Assembly (NCBI GenBank): GCA_905182985.1 | Contig: CAJJDN010000305.1 | Span: 4,280-15,139 of the forward strand | Length of the DNA: 10,860 nt | Origin: Paramecium sonneborni | Lineage: Eukaryota > Ciliophora > Oligohymenophorea > Peniculida > Parameciidae | Direction: 5' to 3' | Part shown: one piece after another, positions 8,150 through 10,860 of the stretch | Position numbering within the stretch: position 1 is the stretch's first letter | Layout: each line of letters begins with the position of its first letter | Notes under the pieces: model-generated | What the model was told of the DNA's origin: nothing | Database searches by the model: none | Seen by the model: the letters and a program-made list of their open reading frames with translations, nothing else | Translations under genes and position numbers: made by a program

Positions 8150-9923
8150 TCATATATATTTATACAATATTTGGAGAGATTATGTTTTCTCCAACTTATC
8201 TATCCACTTTTTATTTTTCTTTATATCTTAGAGAACTTATTCTTTTAAATTTGTATTTTCTATTAAAGCCAATAATAAATAGATTGCTTTACAGATAAGA
8301 GTAACTTTCAAATTTGATATCAAAAGACCTTTTATTTTTTAACAATAATTATCAATAAGTTCTTTGAATTAATTTTCCTAAATTAATTAATTTTATTATT
8401 ACAGCTATTTATTATTATTAAATTAAGCATTTTGCAATTCTTTATGCTTCAGGTTGTGTCAATATCCAATAATTTCCATTCTATTCAACTTCTCTGCTGA
8501 AAATAGTGTCAACCTTAAAATAAAGTAATTATTAAATTTAAGTTTAAATAAAATCCAAAGCATTAATTTAAGAATACTTAATTATATATTAAATAAAGTA
8601 ACAAAGGAATTAATTGATAACTTTCAATTAATATATTAGTTTCACTTTATGATAAAGAATTTAAGATTGATTTAAAACAATAATCTTAAAGTTCTTTAAT
8701 TCTTATTTCATCATCTTTTAAACTAATTGTATTTAGTAAACCAATATTATCAAATTTTATATCATCTCTAAGTTTAGGTTAATAAATAGATTAGATTATT
8801 TTAAAGACGTGAATAGAATTTAACCATTCAGGTAATATGTCTTTTAACTTATTTAGTATCATCATAAGTAAATGTGACTTTTTATAAAGATAAATAAAAT
8901 TAAGAATTTCTATGTAAATGTTCTTAAGATTAGTACATATAAGTCTATATGTTCTTTAAAAAGTTTTTTCTTTCTTTTTCATCAGTAACATTTAAAATTG
9001 CACAAAAGATCTAAAATTATAATCTTAATAAATACTGAAATGCCATCTTTATGTCTAAGATAATCAAGATTTTCTAATTATTAAAAATATTCAATAACTT
9101 TTTATCTCTCTTCAGGTACTAATTTAGGTAATGCCACTTTTAAAATTTGTAAACTTAATAAATGATTATGAATTCCTTTTTCAATAATTTTCATAGCTAA
9201 ATTATCAATTTTTTCACTATGATTATAAAAAAGTTCTTTAACTTTATTTATTTATTGAGTAGTAGCTTCTCTTGTTAGAAATCTATCTAAAACAATAATT
9301 GCATCTCCTTATGCTACATAATGATTAACATTTTTGAATAAAATTTCAAAAAATTAATTTCTAAATTCAGGAAGTATATTTCTAACCATTGTTATTCCAA
9401 TATAATGTCCATATTTAGATTATAATAGTTCTCCAAATTGTTTATCATTCAATAATTTTGAAAATATTTATTTTCTTACATTTTGATCTGCACATTTAAT
9501 TACTAATTAAATTGTTCTACCTCCAATTTTAGTTTAGGCAATCTAATATAAAATGCCTTCAATTTTAGAATAAACTTCTTCTGCCTTTTATTACTTTTAT
9601 TCATTCTCTTGATTTCTATGTTGAATTAAGAATCTAATATCCTCTTTTAAAAATGAAATGAAATCAACATCTTTGCTTATTTTATTCTAATATTTAGCAA
9701 TCTTCTTTTATTTTTTATTTTCTGCTTTCACTTTCACCTCTTAGAGTTCTTCTGGCTCTTCATTTTAATTTTCTTCTATAATTCTCTTTTTTCCCCATAT
9801 ATTAATTTTATAATTTTTATTTAAAACATCTATTTGAACTATTTAAAAATTTTAATTTGACAAACACATTCTTCTTAAATCAGTTTTTATATATATATCT
9901 CTTTAAACAGTTAATAAATTCAT
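8150..9923 (-). CDS. PUM3/Puf6-type pumilio-repeat protein
   Basis: Probable nucleolar RNA-binding protein of large ribosomal subunit assembly (PUM3 in animals, Puf6 in yeast). From ATG 9921-9923 (MNLLTVQRDIYIK) to TGA 8150-8152 it spans about 543 residues after splicing and one slip, somewhat shorter than the usual 650. A charged Glu/Lys-rich N-terminal part is followed by pumilio-like helical repeats: IAQTKIGGRTIQLVIKCAD, QSKYGHYIGITMVRNILP and YVAQGDAIIVLDRFLTREA. Next come the CPL-type repeats: YLRHKDGISIFCAILN, KERKNFLKNIQTY, DDTKQVKDILPEW and QPEAQRIAKCLIQ, then an end LEKTQSLQILYKYI that matches the PUM3 tail. Introns lie at 9011-9035, 8910-8936 and 8378-8402, perhaps also 8514-8577. 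One A too many in the run at 8842-8845 breaks the frame. Start 9923 is the first ATG after an in-frame TGA; 9869 is an alternative. The gene is divergent from the small gene at 10043, so the two probably share a promoter. Confidence 0.82.
8378..8402 (-). other. 25-nt intron near the 3' end of the pumilio gene
   Basis: On the minus strand it begins GTAATAATAA and ends AATTTAG. It joins ...QQQQIA to ENQFKELIDNYC, avoiding a TGA and leading into the C-terminal tail that matches PUM3. Confidence 0.85.
8514..8577 (-). other. possible 64-nt intron, or a frame slip
   Basis: On the minus strand it begins GTATTCTTAAA and ends ATTTTAAG. Splicing joins LLYLIYNQ to VDTIFSREVEQ exactly in frame. At 64 nt it would be far longer than the other introns here. 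The alternative is that this stretch is coding and a single base is missing or extra near 8514. The length of the human protein in this segment fits the unspliced reading better. Confidence 0.35.
8910..8936 (-). other. 27-nt intron in the pumilio gene
   Basis: On the minus strand it begins GTACTAATCTT and ends TTACATAG. Its length is divisible by three, so it does not change the frame. It is called because removal brings NIQTY next to INSQFYLSL, closer to the family's spacing, and because its ends fit the consensus. Confidence 0.6.
9011..9035 (-). other. 25-nt intron in the pumilio gene
   Basis: On the minus strand it begins GTATTTATTAAG and ends ATTTTAG. Splicing gives HKDGISIFCAILNVTDEKER, which lines up with the PUM3 segment around HDGARVAMHC. 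Unspliced, the frame meets TGA shortly after. Confidence 0.9.
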
Positions 9924-10042
9924 ATATGAAAATTTATGATTAAGAATTTTCCATTTGATTTCTAAATAACAGTTTTACAAATTTAATTATCATTTAAATG
10001 GCAACTTTGATATAAAAAATTACTTATTATATTTTTTATTTA
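9924..10042. promoter_or_regulatory. divergent spacer, likely two-way promoter
   Basis: 119 bases between the start codons of the pumilio gene (minus) and the small gene at 10043 (plus). Nearly all A/T, with short TATA-like runs but no distinctive box. The arrangement implies that both promoters and both 5' untranslated leaders share this space. Confidence 0.5.
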
Positions 10043-10379
10043 ATGGCAAAATTATCATTCTTAGACTCTCCTTATGCAAAGGCATTTTATCTTATTCAAG
10101 AATTTTAGAAACATGAATACATAAGTTAAAGTGAAAAATCTCATATTAAAGGTTAAACTATTTATAATATTTTTAGACTTAATAATATAAAATGACACTT
10201 CAGTCTACAATTTAATATATTCGAAAAATGATTAAGATCTTAAAGAAAATCTAATAAAATTAATTACAACAATAAGATCGTAAATAGAATAATAATCTGA
10301 AGAAGATGATGTTTCAACTAGTAAGAGTCTTAAACTCTTTCTAAGAAAGAAATTAAGGTTAAATTTAAATAAAAAATGA
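10043..10379 (+). CDS. 103-residue protein of unknown function
   Basis: ATG 10043 opens MAKLSFLDSPYAKAFYLIQE. After a 25-nt intron (10152-10176) the frame runs to TGA 10377-10379, giving 103 residues. The product is soluble-looking: an amphipathic N-terminal helix region, a middle LKENLIKLITTIRSQIEQ that suggests a helix, an acidic patch (SEEDD), and a basic end (LRKKLRLNLNKK). No signal peptide, membrane segment or metal-binding motif is present. I do not recognise the family. The start is supported by being the first ATG in the divergent spacer and by balanced amino-acid use unlike translated A/T spacer. It could instead be the first exon of a longer gene, but the in-frame stop and the drop in coding character downstream argue against this. 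Confidence 0.6.
10152..10176 (+). other. 25-nt intron in the small gene
   Basis: Begins GTTAAACTAT and ends ATTTTTAG. Splicing joins ...SEKSHIK to DLIIQNDTSVYN and extends the frame past the TGA that ends the unspliced reading (10195-10197). The GTT start is a mild departure from the usual GTA. Confidence 0.65.
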
Positions 10380-10860
10380 AATATATATTGTTTACATTCT
10401 CATTTCAACCTCATGGTTACAAATTTTTTGACAACATCTGATTACTGTAAGTTTTATATAATTCCGTCAATTAATTAATTGGGTCAATTAGACCTGTAAA
10501 TTGAGATTATATTGGAATTTATAAATTCAGCAATTATTATTGTTATAGAATTCCTAAATAAGGATTTACAAAATTGATTCTTGGAAACTAATTTTATGGA
10601 TACGACATTTGAATTCTGTCAAATTTAGGTTATTTATATTATAATGTTATGAAATTATCTGGTATGGTTGGCATATTATTTTATTGACAAGCAAAACCAT
10701 TCTGTTATTATGAAAGGAATTAAGGATTAAAACTAAATGGGTTTATTTATGTAGTTGGAATCAAGTTGATCTAAGGAATTATTTATTAATTAATTGAAGA
10801 ATTATTATTATTACAATTATCACATTTTAATTAATTTTCTTCCTTTATATTTATAAATTA
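10380..10860 (+). pseudogene. broken frames of a possible multi-pass membrane protein
   Basis: From about 10481 one plus-strand frame reads through hydrophobic stretches (GYLYYNVMKLSGMVGILFY, then LKLNGFIYVVGIKLIQGIIY) and stays open to the window edge. It carries TGAs at 10502-10504, 10610-10612 and 10685-10687. The two stretches, their spacing and the upstream IRP faintly recall the TMEM184/Ost-alpha transporter family. That is a guess from pattern only. A neighbouring frame is also open over part of the region, so a decayed or badly read gene, or plain AT-rich spacer, are all possible. The segment 10380-10480 shows nothing I can name. Confidence 0.25.

Noticed and set aside
8172..8197. A short stem (TTGGAGA ... 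TCTCCAA) that could be a terminator.
   Set aside because: It lies inside the coding end of the pumilio gene, and hairpin terminators are not expected in a ciliate nuclear genome.
1..10860. tRNA or rRNA genes, CRISPR arrays, bacterial operons, telomeric repeats.
   Set aside because: No conserved tRNA or rRNA segments, no regularly spaced direct repeats and no arrays of GGGGTT/GGGTTT were seen; the introns and code point to a eukaryote.

Overview
This window reads as nuclear DNA of a ciliate that uses TAA and TAG for glutamine and only TGA as stop, most likely Paramecium or a close relative. The sequence is very AT-rich. Conserved protein families appear only when TAA/TAG are read through. The coding frames are interrupted by tiny introns of about 23-31 nt (GTA...AG), a size typical of Paramecium. 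Read with the standard code, the window shows only short meaningless frames.

Layout, left to right. 1-434: AT-rich, no gene recognised, one imperfect inverted repeat. 435-2399 (+): a decayed or badly read gene for a coiled-coil plus P-loop GTPase plus C-terminal Hsp20 (alpha-crystallin) protein, with many frame slips and in-frame TGAs. 2476-3937 (+): a clean gene with two introns that joins a RING1-IBR module to a second RING resembling the C-terminal end of MYCBP2/Highwire (PHR) ubiquitin ligases. It is cut off at the single ambiguous base, n3937. 3938-6856 (-): a long gene with a PHD finger, an extended PHD, a further methyl-lysine-reader-type PHD, a lysine-rich nuclear-targeting-like stretch and a long helical tail. 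It is also cut off at n3937 and carries several frame slips. 6857-8149: 1.3 kb without a secure gene. 8150-9923 (-): a PUM3/Puf6-type pumilio-repeat protein of ribosome assembly, well preserved, with three or four short introns and one homopolymer slip. 9924-10042: a 119-bp divergent spacer, probably a two-way promoter. 10043-10379 (+): a 103-residue protein of unknown function with one 25-nt intron. 10380-10860: broken frames resembling a multi-pass membrane protein.

The genes do not form an obvious pathway; they look like ordinary neighbours in a compact ciliate chromosome. Points worth a second look are the composite RBR-plus-PHR-type RING ligase, the GTPase-Hsp20 fusion, and the breakpoint at n3937, where two convergent genes both stop mid-protein. 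The uneven spread of frame slips (none in the ligase, one or two in the pumilio gene, several in the PHD gene, about ten in the GTPase gene) is also notable. All family calls come from reading motifs by eye; no database search was possible.
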